In this document: piece after piece, positions 22,396-33,116 of the stretch
How the letters are laid out: the number at the start of each line of letters is the position of its first letter
Numbering within the stretch: the first letter of the stretch is position 1
Assembly: GCA_024114885.1 (NCBI GenBank)
Contig: CP099419.1
Span: 2,046,001-2,110,000 of the forward strand
DNA length: 64,000 nucleotides
DNA from: Septoria linicola
Taxonomy: Eukaryota; Ascomycota; Dothideomycetes; Mycosphaerellales; Mycosphaerellaceae
Reading direction: 5' to 3'
Program-made: the position numbers and the translations under genes
Notes under the pieces: generated by a model
What the model was told of the DNA's origin: nothing
Seen by the model: the letters and a program-made list of their open reading frames with translations, nothing else
Database searches by the model: none

Positions 22396-22953
22396 ATGTA
22401 TCAACGATCGAGCACCATTATGCGCTCTCTCACACTATTGTCAGGCTCAGTGAGGTCGCGGGTAGTAGTCTCCCATGCCCGCCAGTTTGCCACGAGTCCG
22501 ATACATGCTGCACGCAACCGCATCTACCCTACGCGTATCAGAAACGAGGACGAACTCCACACTCTTATCCTTAGCAGTGCTAGTAGTCGCGTGCCTTTGA
22601 TCACTCTATGGATGACGACCTGGAGCCGAGACTGCGATGAGGTTTTGCCCATCATCCGCGAGCTCATTGAGCAAGATGGCGTCGGTGAAGACAAGGGCAG
22701 CGTCGGCTTTGTTGAGGTCGAAATGGACAGTCCGGATCTGGGAGGAGTCGCTGGCATTCCGCAGCGATACATGATCACTTCGGTCCCAACGCTTCTGGCG
22801 TTTGATCGTCAAGAACCGCAAATCGAGACAAAGGTCGCCAGGCTGGACGACTTGAAGAGCAGGGAGTTCTTGAAGACGTGGATCGAGACCGAGGCTGCGC
22901 GACATGGCAGCGGCGGTGCTGGAGGCCGGTTCTTTGGCCTCTTTGGAAGATGA
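22396..22953 (+). CDS. Mitochondrial thioredoxin-like protein lacking a CxxC site
   Basis: A single exon of 185 residues. The first 40 residues are rich in Arg, Ser and Ala without acids (RSRVVVSHARQFATSPIHAARN), a typical mitochondrial presequence. The remainder has a thioredoxin-like order: a strand PLITLWMTTW, an active-site position SRDC with only one cysteine, VGFVEVEMDSPDL, the cis-Pro loop YMITSVPTLLAF, and a C-terminal helix. A Gly-rich tail (GSGGAGGRFFGLFGR) ends it. Without the N-terminal cysteine of CxxC it is unlikely to be a normal disulfide reductase. A scaffold or thiol-binding role is inference. A second in-frame ATG at 22,420 is possible. Confidence 0.8.
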   Translation: MYQRSSTIMRSLTLLSGSVRSRVVVSHARQFATSPIHAARNRIYPTRIRNEDELHTLILSSASSRVPLITLWMTTWSRDCDEVLPIIRELIEQDGVGEDKGSVGFVEVEMDSPDLGGVAGIPQRYMITSVPTLLAFDRQEPQIETKVARLDDLKSREFLKTWIETEAARHGSGGAGGRFFGLFGR

Positions 22954-23099
22954 CTGGCAGGATGTCCTGATCATCGACGCGAACAAAGCGCCCTTGGGCT
23001 TTTGTCTCCGGATCCGGCACCTGGTGGAAGGCATGGCAATGTATAGCAGCAGCATGGCCATTCTGTCTGAGATCCCTGCCATACTCCCACTTCACTGTT

Positions 23100-24217
23100 A
23101 TGGCTGCATCTTGTGATGACCGAGCTAGTCATGTTGCTCATCCTAATGCACCACTGTTTCCAGCCGCACCTCCCTGTATCGCACTCCACCCCTCCCCGCA
23201 CAATCAATGTCAACAGACACATGGACGCACTGTCTGTCAGGCTTGCATAGACCAGACCTCACACGTGCTAGGATTTCATTTTGGCAATCTAGGGAACGCC
23301 TTAGACAAGCTTCAGTATATGAACGGCGGCCCACAGGCCATATCGCCCCCTGCCAATTGGCCCGCAGGCCCTCAAAGTACCGGACCGCCCCCGGCCCCAC
23401 CGCCTTGGCCTGGATTCTTGACGGCTGTTTGTAAGGACTGTGAGGAGGAAATTCTTCATGTGGTGTGGTACCGCGGTGCATCTGCCTCGATGAGATTTCG
23501 GAACGTCAATTATCCTCCGACGCCTGGGACTGCTGCTCAATTGCTGATACCCCCAGCTCACTCGAACAGATCACCACGCTTCCCAATGGCAGAGTGCACC
23601 TGCTTGCACGCAGTCGGTGCGATGTGGGGTCCACCTCTTGCAGGTACAGGTCTCGTCGCGGCAAGTCTCGCAGGACCGCCAGTCCATGCCAACCCTTCTG
23701 GCCCAGGCGCAGGCCCTACGCGTAACGATGTTACCTGCCTCGAGCATCGTCAGCAGATTTGGGACTCTTTGGAAGCAACCAGGGCCAGGAACGACCAATG
23801 GCTTCGAAAGATCGCCCTCGATCGCTCAAGCGGAAGGCTTGGCTGGGCTAGTCGTGCTGTCCTTAACAAAAGAGATCAGCATGGAACATATCGAGCTTGT
23901 AGATGCGGAAAGGAGCTTCGGCCGCGAACATCTGGCGCAGGTCTTCCAGCCCCCAACCCGCCCCTAGCATATGTCTGCATGGCGTAAGTGCCTTGATCTA
24001 CTGCGCATTTCTCGGAATGCGATGCTGATGAATGCCTAGATGCGAAGGCTATGTGCTGTCTTTTAACCCGGCTCTTGTCACTTGGGCAGGGAACTTCACT
24101 CCTAAATACACCTTGAGGCGTACGGAGAGGTTTTGGGCCAATCCTCGGAAGCCGAGACACGCTCTAGGTCGCGCCGTCACTGCAGGAACAATTAGTCGTG
24201 CTGAATTTCCTGTCTAG
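23100..24217 (+). CDS. Cysteine-rich, probably zinc-binding hypothetical protein
   Basis: Two exons (23,100-23,983 and 24,040-24,217), joined by a 56-bp GT-AG intron, encode 353 residues. The splice brings together YVCMA and CEG to make a C-x2-C pair, which supports the model. Cysteine pairs along the protein are VCQAC (about 46-49), CKDC, CTC, CRCGK and CMAC, so several zinc ribbons are plausible. Between them lie Pro/Gly-rich stretches (GPPPAPPPWPG). No signal peptide is evident. The family is not recognised. An upstream exon cannot be excluded because the 5' region is short. Confidence 0.65.
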
Positions 24218-24529
24218 AACTCTAATGTATCGTCACAATAAAGCAGTTGGGGCGCTCATCTGGCTTTCAAGCAATATGTTGTTAACCTCTCGAACAATGT
24301 CTACCGTTAAGGTAGCAAACAGTCCCGATCATACAAAATGGCTGTTGAGAGTCGAAAGCTGTACGTTTCAGTTCAGTTCACTTCGAACACTTATAGCTAA
24401 TGTCAACTGAAGTATAACATGCCAGACAAGACGTCGCAAGCCGGCCCCTTGATTATTTCTGCTTACTTGGCGCAACTTTTTTCTTCTTCTCTTCCTCAAA
24501 CACATCCACCACCACCACTCGACGGCACA

Positions 24530-25424
24530 ATGGCGCAGACCACACCGTTTGACATCACGGCCCTGCCTCAGGAGTTACAAGACGTAATCTACAACTACGC
24601 TATCACCTGTTACGATGTCCTCGCCATTACCGCCAAACAGCCGATGTACCTCATCGGGTACCAGAGTGAAGAACGCATAAAGTCACGCACAAACTTCCCC
24701 GTCTTCAGCACACACCTCTTCATGCGATCCAAGAAGACTCGAGCCAGCTACTTAGCGGCAGCGCAGTCCCACCTCATTAAGCAGCAGCAACACGTTTGCG
24801 TATTCATCGACGACTGCGACTTCACACCAATGTGGCCAAATATCTCAAAGCGATCAATTCACCAGTTATCCTCACTTCTTTCGATTTTGTGCACGGAAAC
24901 CGCCGAATCAGGTACTATCACTCCAGCACAGCTTTACTTCCCGCGAGCCCTCCGTCCCTTCCTGCCTTCGACAAAATATGCAACCGAATTATCAAGAGTG
25001 GAGGTCGTCTGAACTCGATGCACCACATACCAGAGATCGCGGATATCCCAGCTGTAGCAGAGTTCCTCCAGTCCAACCGCCATTATGAAGTCGCCAATGC
25101 TCAAGCCACGTCAAGCGAGCTTGGAAAGATCTTCTATGCCTACAAGTTTGCCTCCATCGCTATGCCATCGCCGGGTCACCTCGGGCGAAGCGATCTCATC
25201 TCAACCGAGGTGACCAACTGCCAGTGTTTGTGCCACAGCCTTGGACTCCGACTCCGGCTGAGGAGCCTATGATTGGTGCTCGATACGGAGTAAATGCTGG
25301 AAGTGGTAAACTCGCTTGGGTGGATGAACGGGGTCGTGTTGAAGATGCAACTGAAGATGACGAGATCAATTTTGACGGGGAGGCAGAAGAAGAGGAAGAA
25401 GAAGATGATGATGATGAAGAGTGA
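24530..25424 (+). pseudogene. F-box-like gene with at least one frame break
   Basis: From the ATG at 24,530 the frame encodes FDITALPQELQDVIYNYAITCYD, an F-box/2EXR-like start, and reads to about 24,850 (FIDDCDFTPMWPN). Coding-like sequence then continues in another frame (NSPVILTSFDF... IIKSGGRLN... SELGKIFYAYKFASIA) to about 25,174. This is a net -1 (or +2) shift with no usable intron. A second frame change can be explained by a 50-bp GT-AG intron at 25,175-25,224, leading to VFVPQPWTPTPAEEP and an acidic tail ending at 25,424. It may be a recent pseudogene or contain a sequencing error. Without the shift it would encode about 280 residues. Confidence 0.6.
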
Positions 25425-25989
25425 GGTACATGGTGGTGTGAGTGAGCAGCGAGGAGTCATTCGTCGGAATTGTCTTGTGAACAGCTACAAGGAGACGGGA
25501 CATACATGACACGATACATAGCAAGCTGGGAGGCGCAATTGTCCACTACCCTCGGTTGGCCAGTTGACTCGGCGACCATGCAGACACAAATATCGAGTAA
25601 TGAGTCATACGAATACAGCAAGTATTTGAATATTCGCGCCTGTCAATCAGAAAGATGTCGGAGTCCATCTCGCTCGACTCGATCTATATCGAGTGGCGCG
25701 ATTCCGCTGCGCTGTCTCTTCTCCGCACCACCTTTACCCCCAACGGCAAGTGTCATGTCGATCGATTTCGACTGGCGTCACAGTGAAGCTGGACGCCCAG
25801 AACAAGTGAATGAGTCCCGCTTGCTCGAGTTCTAATCAAACAGGCCAATGGACGTGACACATGCCTAGATCGAATCGAGTGTCAACGATCGCAAGATCTG
25901 CCTCTTTGTACATTGCCAGGCTCAGCAATAAGTGTCCCTGAACGCTTCCTAAATCCGATTTTCTGCTCATCTATGCTCACCCTCGCCGA
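25425..25989. other. Intergenic region
   Basis: An ORF at 25,470-25,835 has no recognisable features and is not called. Nothing else is seen. Confidence 0.45.
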
Positions 25990-26244
25990 ATGTGCTACTG
26001 CCACTACCTCAGATGGCGCTGTGGCTGCAGAAAGCGTGTACTGACATATCGATGCCAATACGCTGCCACGTATTCCGACGGATGCAGGAGAGCTTGCAGA
26101 GATCCAAGAAGATCAGATGTTTGGCCTACAAGAGGATGCTCTTTCCCACATGCACCTCATCGGCATGAGTCGCACCACACGAGCAGAAGAATGCTGGCTG
26201 AGCTGGGCCTCTTCTTGACGGCAGAAGCTTTGGCAAGGCGTTGA
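25990..26244 (+). CDS. Small cysteine-rich protein (putative), Met-Cys start
   Basis: An 84-residue ORF starting MCYCHYLRWRCGCRKRVLTY. Cysteines fall at residues 2, 4, 11, 13, 22, 32, 36 and 50, then the sequence becomes His/Arg-rich. The layout M-C-x8-C-G-C-x8-C is nearly the same as in the ORF on the opposite strand at 26,320-26,640, which suggests two members of one family. Similar short fungal proteins starting Met-Cys with a C-G-C core are known to me only as uncharacterised. There is no signal peptide, so it is not a classical secreted effector. Without transcript support it stays tentative, and the C-terminal half may be non-coding. Confidence 0.4.
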   Translation: MCYCHYLRWRCGCRKRVLTYRCQYAATYSDGCRRACRDPRRSDVWPTRGCSFPHAPHRHESHHTSRRMLAELGLFLTAEALARR

Positions 26245-26319
26245 TGGACAGACCGGAGGTAGAAAGTGCTGCGACTCTCAGCGACAGTGACGTCCTGCGT
26301 ATCCAGCGGGAAGATTGAA

Positions 26320-26640
26320 TCATGAACCAAAAGCCTTGAGGTCACGCGTGGCGCTGGTCGTCTCATTTGGATAGCCCTTCAATGTACTTCTTGGTTCTGT
26401 GAACGTCACATATTCCGATGCACCACGCGGCAATGTTGCCAGATAGTCTTGTCTTTCCACAAGCCGCATTAGGAGGTGAGAGCTCGTCCTCAGCTCGTGG
26501 GTATGTTTGCCACAGACTCGTGTCCGGGAACTTTCTGCCAGAACGTGTATGTCTTCGCACCGCGAAGGACAGACGCGAACCGGCCTCGACTCTCTTGGAC
26601 ATCCGCAGCCTTCGAATGTCTCTGCTGCTTGCCAGCACAT
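26320..26640 (-). CDS. Small cysteine-rich protein (putative), convergent paralogue
   Basis: A 106-residue ORF starting at the ATG whose complement lies at 26,638-26,640: MCWQAAETFEGCGCPRE. Cysteines at 2, 12, 14, 24, 28 and 43 give M-C-x9-C-G-C-x9-C, matching the layout of the neighbouring ORF on the plus strand, with which it is convergent (75 bp between the stops). The last 50 residues look unremarkable and an intron could remove part of them. Function unknown. Confidence 0.38.
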   Translation of the reverse strand: MCWQAAETFEGCGCPRESRPVRVCPSRCEDIHVLAESSRTRVCGKHTHELRTSSHLLMRLVERQDYLATLPRGASEYVTFTEPRSTLKGYPNETTSATRDLKAFGS

Positions 26641-27638
26641 TGCTGCGATACTGTGTGCCTTCTTCGATGCCACCTCCTTCTTTGTGGGTTGTCAGATTCT
26701 CTCCTCCGGCGGATAATCTTTACGGTGTCAGTCCGGCTGGAACAGATTGGGACATGCTGATCCAGTGTTTATGCGCAGAGTATAGCAACAACCATGCTGC
26801 CCCGGGATAAGCTCAGCATAGCTCAAGAGAGGTAGAAGTGGTAGAACTCTTCCTTCTCGTTGTTGATCAATGCTGCCTGACCTCGAAGCGAGCGGAATGC
26901 GGCGTGCAGCAAGGCACGAGTTGCCCAATTTGTGCCGAGAACCTTTGTTCGTACGCGGCATGAATCACAAAATGCGGGAGAAGAAGTCAAGGAACCAGCT
27001 CGATTTTTACGCAACTATCATACAAGCCAGTCAAGATTCGCATCTGTGCGAATATCCAAAAAGTCACACTCGGTGCAGCCTGTTTGCTGATGCCTCATAA
27101 CCAATTGTGCCCTCCCAGATCTCCTCGACTGGCTATGCAAGCTTTTTTTTTTCGTCTTTCTTTCTTTCTACAAGCTAAGTATCGTCTCGTTATCGTGCCA
27201 TGGAGTTTGTTCGTATGATACTGCTGCTGTCCGTCCCTTATGTCGTCGTAAACAAATGAAAGTAGTTGGGGAAAATCCTCTGAAGTAACCAAGTGCGCCG
27301 AAGATGATGCATTTTGTCGGTTGGTGGTACAGGATCATGAGCGAGATGTCCGCAGTGCGCCGTCTGCATGCAAAATCTTGGTCGGAGATGCTGGATTCGT
27401 GACTGCCACGCCGGGTGTCAGGTCTGTCGAAGTTAAAGTATCACGCATCTATTGCGTCAAAATACATGTCGGCCGTTTCATGTCATAGCTCGTGCTGAGA
27501 AGAAGTAGTATGTGTGTGCCGTGATGTCGTGACTGGGTGTGAGCAGTCTGTAGACGCCTTGAGATTGGTCGTGGTCGCGCCGCGATACTGATACATGTTG
27601 GATCAATCTCGGAAGGTTGGAAGTCTTGAGACTGCCGC
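26641..27638. other. Intergenic region, 3' side of the Puf gene
   Basis: One kilobase without a supported gene. It contains a T/pyrimidine-rich run near 27,139-27,175. The part next to 27,639 is presumably the 3' untranslated region of the Puf gene. Confidence 0.5.
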
Positions 27639-30600
27639 TCAAAAGTGGCCATAGGGCTGCTGGGGACCTGGAGCAACAAAGCCGGGGCCGCCGAAGCCGT
27701 TCGCGAATGTTGGAGCATTGTTGAACATGAACGAGTTCTGGTTGCGCTGCGGGGTTGGAGAAGCAATGCCATCGCCGCCGTAGCCGTTGGCGCCAAAGTT
27801 GCCTCCATCGAAGCCGGCAGCGCCGAAGGCGGCACCGTTGTTGCCCCACTGAGTTGGCGCGCCGATCATACCGTGACGATTCGCGCGTGTTGGAGTGCGC
27901 TGAGTGTTGTTGAATGCTGGACCGCCAGCAGACACGGTTGCAGTCTCGAGCGGGGAGAGGATCGAAGTGGTAGGGTTAACCATGCGGTTGTCGTAGTCGG
28001 TGAGCTTGCTTGCGATGCGACGGCCGTGAGGGGTGTTACGAATACCGGGGATGATCTGGCGGATGTTCTCGTACATGGCGGGCTTCAGCTCTTCGTCAGA
28101 GAAGTCCATGGCGGTCTGGACAACATAATTGGCGAAGCCGTCTCGGAGGAGCTTCTCAAGAACCTGCGGCACCATGATCTCGCGAATGAGCTCTCGACGA
28201 GTCTCCTCACTGGAGCAGCGAATGCACTTCTCAATCACGTTCGAGCTGAACTTCTGTCTGGAGAGAGCAGGAATCTCGCCATAAAAGGCACGACAAAGTG
28301 GCTCAGTAAAGCATGGCTCGGACAGGTCGAGAATGTACTGAACGACGTAGTTGCCAAACGGATCTTGCACGAGAGCGTGTGCGTTGCGGATGACATGGTC
28401 GACCATCTGACCCTTCTGAAGACCATCGGCATGATCGATGCAGCGCTGGAGAACGCAACAGCCGTGACGGTGAGTGCCAACTGTAATGCAGTTGGCGCCA
28501 ACAGCCTCGAAGATGAATGAGGCATCAATAGAAGAGAGGTGGTTGAGGCACTTCTGAATGACGTGGTTGCCGTTGAGGTCCTGGATGAGAAGGACAACGT
28601 CGTTACCGAGAGCCTTGATGATGAGCTCGATCTGCTCTGGCGTGGAAATATACTCGATCATCTTCTGGAGAGCACGCGTGCCGTGCTGGTTGAGAGCGAT
28701 CTTCGTCATGGCTGGCGATGCGTTCTCGATGAGGATGGTGCGCTGGTCATCATTGACACTCTCGAGCAGCTTCTGGCAAAGATAGTTGCCGAATGGGTCG
28801 ACCATGAGCTCAATCATGTGCTCCTTGACCTCGTCGAAGATGACCTGAACTGTTTGTTCGTTACGCTCCTCCAACTTTCGCTGCAAAAAGCGGCAGCCGT
28901 GTTGGTCTTTGCACAAGTTGTAGATCTCGCCAGTGAGATGCTCGACCTTGATGGAGTTGTACTTAGCCTGAGCGTCTTCGGCTGCTTGCTTGCGCTGCTG
29001 TTGCGTGCTGCGCGAGGCGTTGTGGTTGTTGGCACCTTCAAAGCGACCGGCACCTGGGCCTGCTTGACCATTGGGTGGGAACTGCTGGAAACCACCGTAG
29101 CCACCTTGCTGCGGGTACGGACTGTTGAACTGGTTGCCCCAGTTGCCTTGAGGGGCAAAACCATTGCCGTTGAGACTCATGTTGCTGAAGCCGTTCGACA
29201 TCATGTGCATGCCATAGCCACCATAGTAGGCAGCAGGCTGAGCAGCGTATGGGGCCATGTTGGGGCTGGTGTAGCTTTGGGTAGACACGGGCTCAGGAGC
29301 GGCGTTGAAGGGTGGGGCTGCAGCGTGAAGGGATGGCTGAGAGTTGTCAAAATCCACGTGCTTGCTGTCCTGATTGGTAGCGTTGGCGAAGTCTCGACTC
29401 TGGCGGTTCGTGGCTGCAAGGAGGCTCTGAAGCGCTGCGGCACGGTTTTGGTCGGGAGAGGTGGTGGCGTTGGCAAGTGCTGCTTGATGGTTGGAAGGAG
29501 AGAGAATGGAGACACCACCTTCTTGAGCGTCACCGTTGATACTCTTCAAAGTGGGTATGTCGTTGGTAGAGTACGAGGATTGAGCCTTGAGTGAGCCATT
29601 TGTTGCGAGGCCACGAGGCGGTGTGGCGAGGAGCGCAGGACGCTTGGTCTCGGCAGAGAATTTGACCTCCATTGAGCGGCGATTGCTTGACGGACGGGAG
29701 TCGTTTGCGTTGGCCAGGATGCTGTTTAGTGGAGCAATATTGGGACCACCACTCAAGGCGCTTGGGGGCAAGGAGATGCGGTGACGGCTAGCCGCTGCAC
29801 GTTCGGCAACGTGCGTCAGTTCTGCTTCTGTGGTAGATGAAGCGAGGTCAAGAGCGGCTGAAACTGGAGAAAACTGCAAGTCGCCGTTCTCTTCACGCCG
29901 AATGAGTTTAGGGAAGCCGTCGGCAGTGTGTTGTACTTGCAGATAGGTCTTGCTATCAGGTGGTGATGTTTGGTTGGACTTCGGCAGTGAGGTAAGCTTG
30001 TCGTCGTCGTTAAACAGGAAGCCGGTCGTGTTGACAGGGCCGAAGACAAGGTCGGTTGTGTTGCGTTTGCTGCGGTCGTATGAGGTGATTGGCATAGAAT
30101 TGCGGTTCGGACTGATGTTGATGAAGATCAAGTCAGTTCGTTGAACGGAAAGCGGTGCGGTTTATGTATGCAGTCGCACAGGTGCTCACAAGTGCTCGAA
30201 TGAGGCGGGTGCTATTGTTACAATTATGTTGATTGTGTTCAATGCCGATGCCAATGTGCAATAGGTGGGTTGGTGTATTGTGCGTGTCGACAATAGAAGT
30301 GAGAAGGTTTGTGAACCATTGGAAACGCGCCAAGGATGAGCCACAATGCAAGATTGTGGGTGAAGTGAAGCTGAAGCCACGCTAACGAGAAAAGAAATGG
30401 TGCACTCACTTCGCGCCAGCACGGCGAATCGTGTTCTCAAATCCGTAGACGAAATCGTCGTCGTCTTCCTCGCCGTCAGACTGCCTTCTCGAGCCAGGCA
30501 CTGATTGCGATGGCAAATTAGGATTGTTGTTCGCCGTATATGGCCTTGCAAAGCCAGCAGCAGGTGAAGTGAGCTGGGTGCTAGATCGGTTCGGTCTGGT

Positions 30601-31607
30601 CACCAGGCCTGGTGGTGAAATCAAGCTCGCAGTAGAGTAGCGATTCGGTCTGGAGAAGTTGTTCGAAAAGGCGTTTTGGTACTCAGGCGGAGTCGTGGGC
30701 TCGCTCTGCGCGAACAGCTGTGTCACCGACTGCTCGTGGCGGATATTCTCATCCACCTCGCGGCGTGTCTCCGCATCCACTTTCTCCAGCTCCTCCTGTA
30801 TCTTGCGCTGAGCCTGGAGAAGCGTTTCATAATGGCGTGCAGCACGCTCGGACTATGCAGCAAGATTAGCGAAATCCAGGCAGGCAGCATCTGAAACACA
30901 AGCTTCGCGAGGCAACAATGCTATTGAGTCTCCAACAAGGCTGTCAACAGGCACATGCGCGGAAGCCGAGCAACAGCCAAGGCATTTGATAGCACGAGGA
31001 TAGTATTCATATACGGGCAGGAATGAGCTTACGGGAGTCATCCTGCTCTGAGCGTTTGTCTGTTGGGCACTCATTAGCAGCCGTTCTCGGATCAAACACA
31101 GCTACGACAGCCGTTGAACGGCTTCAATCGATACGCCTGAGCATTTCTGACGAGGCGCCAAATATTTCCGCCTCTTCAGCAAGTGCTGTGTCCAGCACGA
31201 CCACGAGTATGTTGCGTCGGCATCCTGCCCACACGTCTGGCGCAGACACTTGTGAGCGCGGCAAAGACTCATGTGGCAGTGATCACAGTATTCTTGCCGC
31301 TTATGTCACACTGCCATTCCAACTCCTGCTGCTATTCCGTGCGGCCTCTGCCCAAGGTGTTTGTGTGACGGGGGTGTTCTCGACTTACCGCCTGCATATC
31401 CCCAGCCGCTTGTCTACGCTGCTGTCCGATCGGTGACAGCGTAGGCACAGTGTTTGTAGTGAATCTCCTAGTCAACGAACCCCGCACATCGCCGGTCGTG
31501 GCCATATTGGCAGACCATCGGTTCGGATTTCGCTGCGACGGAGGTGATAGAGGGTTCGTGTATTGCTGCTCGTCTCGGGGTGACTGCGCACCACGGTAGT
31601 ACGCCAT
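27639..31607 (-). CDS. Pumilio/Puf-family RNA-binding protein
   Basis: Exons on the minus strand are 31,607-31,389, 30,852-30,410 and 30,111-27,639, giving about 1,044 residues. Frames and splice signals agree at both introns (536 and 298 bp, long for this window). The N-terminal 600 residues are low-complexity (Asn, Gln, Ser, Pro), with a coiled-coil-like QAQRKIQEELEKVDAETRRE encoded by exon 2. Eight PUF repeats occupy about residues 610-935, with recognition helices CRFLQ, NYLCQ, TRALQ, NHVIQ, CCVLQ, NYVVQ, SNVIE and NYVVQ. By the PUF code this predicts binding of UGUAUAUA, the Pumilio/Puf3 type. Such proteins bind 3' UTRs and promote mRNA decay or localisation. The C-terminus is Gly/Asn-rich. 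Its start lies 1.5 kb from the divergent RPC2 gene. Confidence 0.93.
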
Positions 31608-33116
31608 CTGAACAGGCTACAAGTCAGCGTGGGACCGCGGACAGGTAGGGGACATGTAGCCATAGGCGAACAAGAGACGGCGGTAAAGATAGCATACCTC
31701 GTATACTAGACGATTTCGCTGAGCTGCAGGAGTCCCAGAACAGCCTGTGCGAGTGGTATATGGACAAGAAACGGGACAAGGAATGTGTTCGAGCTACACT
31801 GAAGAGACAGACATGTGCGAAGCTGCTGGCTCAAAGGGAGGAGACAGCGTAGCAGTCAGGATTCAGTAGTAGTGGTAGTAGTGCTAACTAGTGGGGCGCT
31901 CTCTGTTGAGTAGGACTATTTGACTGGGCCGAAGGAGATCGGCCGTGTCCACACATACACTTGCACCCTTCGAAACCCAGCAGCCCAGATGTACACCTTC
32001 GCAAAGACCTCAGGCGCTCAAATACACTCATTCCCACTGCAGCGGTCAACCTCGAAATGGCTGGAAATGGTGCCGATGCGAATTTGATCGAGGCAACCCT
32101 ACCTTGTGCTTCGAGGTAGGCACGCAGGTGTGCTTCTGCAGCTTTCTCCGCGCCTTGACGCCAATTCCGCACCCTGGCCCGCATCTGCCCTTGCCAGCAG
32201 TGACCCCGTTTCATGCTCAAGCCAGCACAATCGCGAATTCGCTCTCGTGCTCCAGCCGTGAATTGTCCACCACTGAGGGCGCTAATTAGTAGCCTGCTTC
32301 CAATGCAGCAATTGCGCTGCCGGCCTAGAATTTCTGGCCGTGGGTCAACGAAGCTCTAGGACGGAGCAGCTTCTTTCAGAGCCCAAAGTTTGCGTCTGCC
32401 ACTCAGAAGAGCGGTCTGCAAGGAGTGTCGCTTTGAGTCACAGTTACCAACGCCATGCTGCTGGCTGCTCGCTACCGCGCTTTGCTGAAGCCACGAGGGC
32501 GTTCTTGAACAGCCTGAATCTTTGATCAATTGCGTCGCCAATTGGTACCTGCAGGACGTCACGCTTCGGCCCATTCTTGTCATTCAGGAAACGGCCGAGG
32601 AGCTGAACTCAATGCACACCGGATCGTTAGCGCCAGCCAGGTTGTACATAGGTATCATCGTCAAGCAGCAACATCGAATGCTGCATCATTGTCCCTGATG
32701 CCTTGTATAGCACGCAATGTTCCTCGTCGTAGCTCTTCGCAGCATAGGATGTAGACACTCGTAGCGCTCGTGCAAAAGCAAGCGTCAGCCTTCCCGACCC
32801 AGCAAAGGCACGCGAGTCGCGTGCATTTCCATCATTGGCGCGTGAGCGAGCAACAACTCCCTCCGTACATGACAAAGATGTCAACTTCAGCAGGACATGC
32901 AAAGATATCGTGGCTGCTGCTTTGGTGCGGTTCATGTCTGTTCTCTGTCCTCTGCTCACCTGTCTTCGCGGCACTGAAGCAAGTGATGCCTTAGGAAATT
33001 GCGGCGCTAGTGAACTTTATCCATTCTCACTCACTACAGAACTCGGTGTCGTTGGAAGAACATGAACCTCAAATTATTCGCAACATCGCCCGATGCTTGT
33101 GCCATGGTGATGCATC
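31608..33116. other. Divergent intergenic region between Puf and RPC2
   Basis: About 1.5 kb that should contain both promoters and 5' untranslated regions. Several short ORFs on both strands lack codon structure or motifs. No tRNA or conserved element was recognised. Confidence 0.5.

Noticed and set aside
25470..25835. 121-residue ORF after the frameshifted gene
   Set aside because: No motif or family resemblance, and composition is like the surrounding intergenic DNA.
28539..29594. 351-residue plus-strand ORF
   Set aside because: Antisense shadow of the Puf gene caused by its codon use; repetitive Leu/Val composition and no domain.
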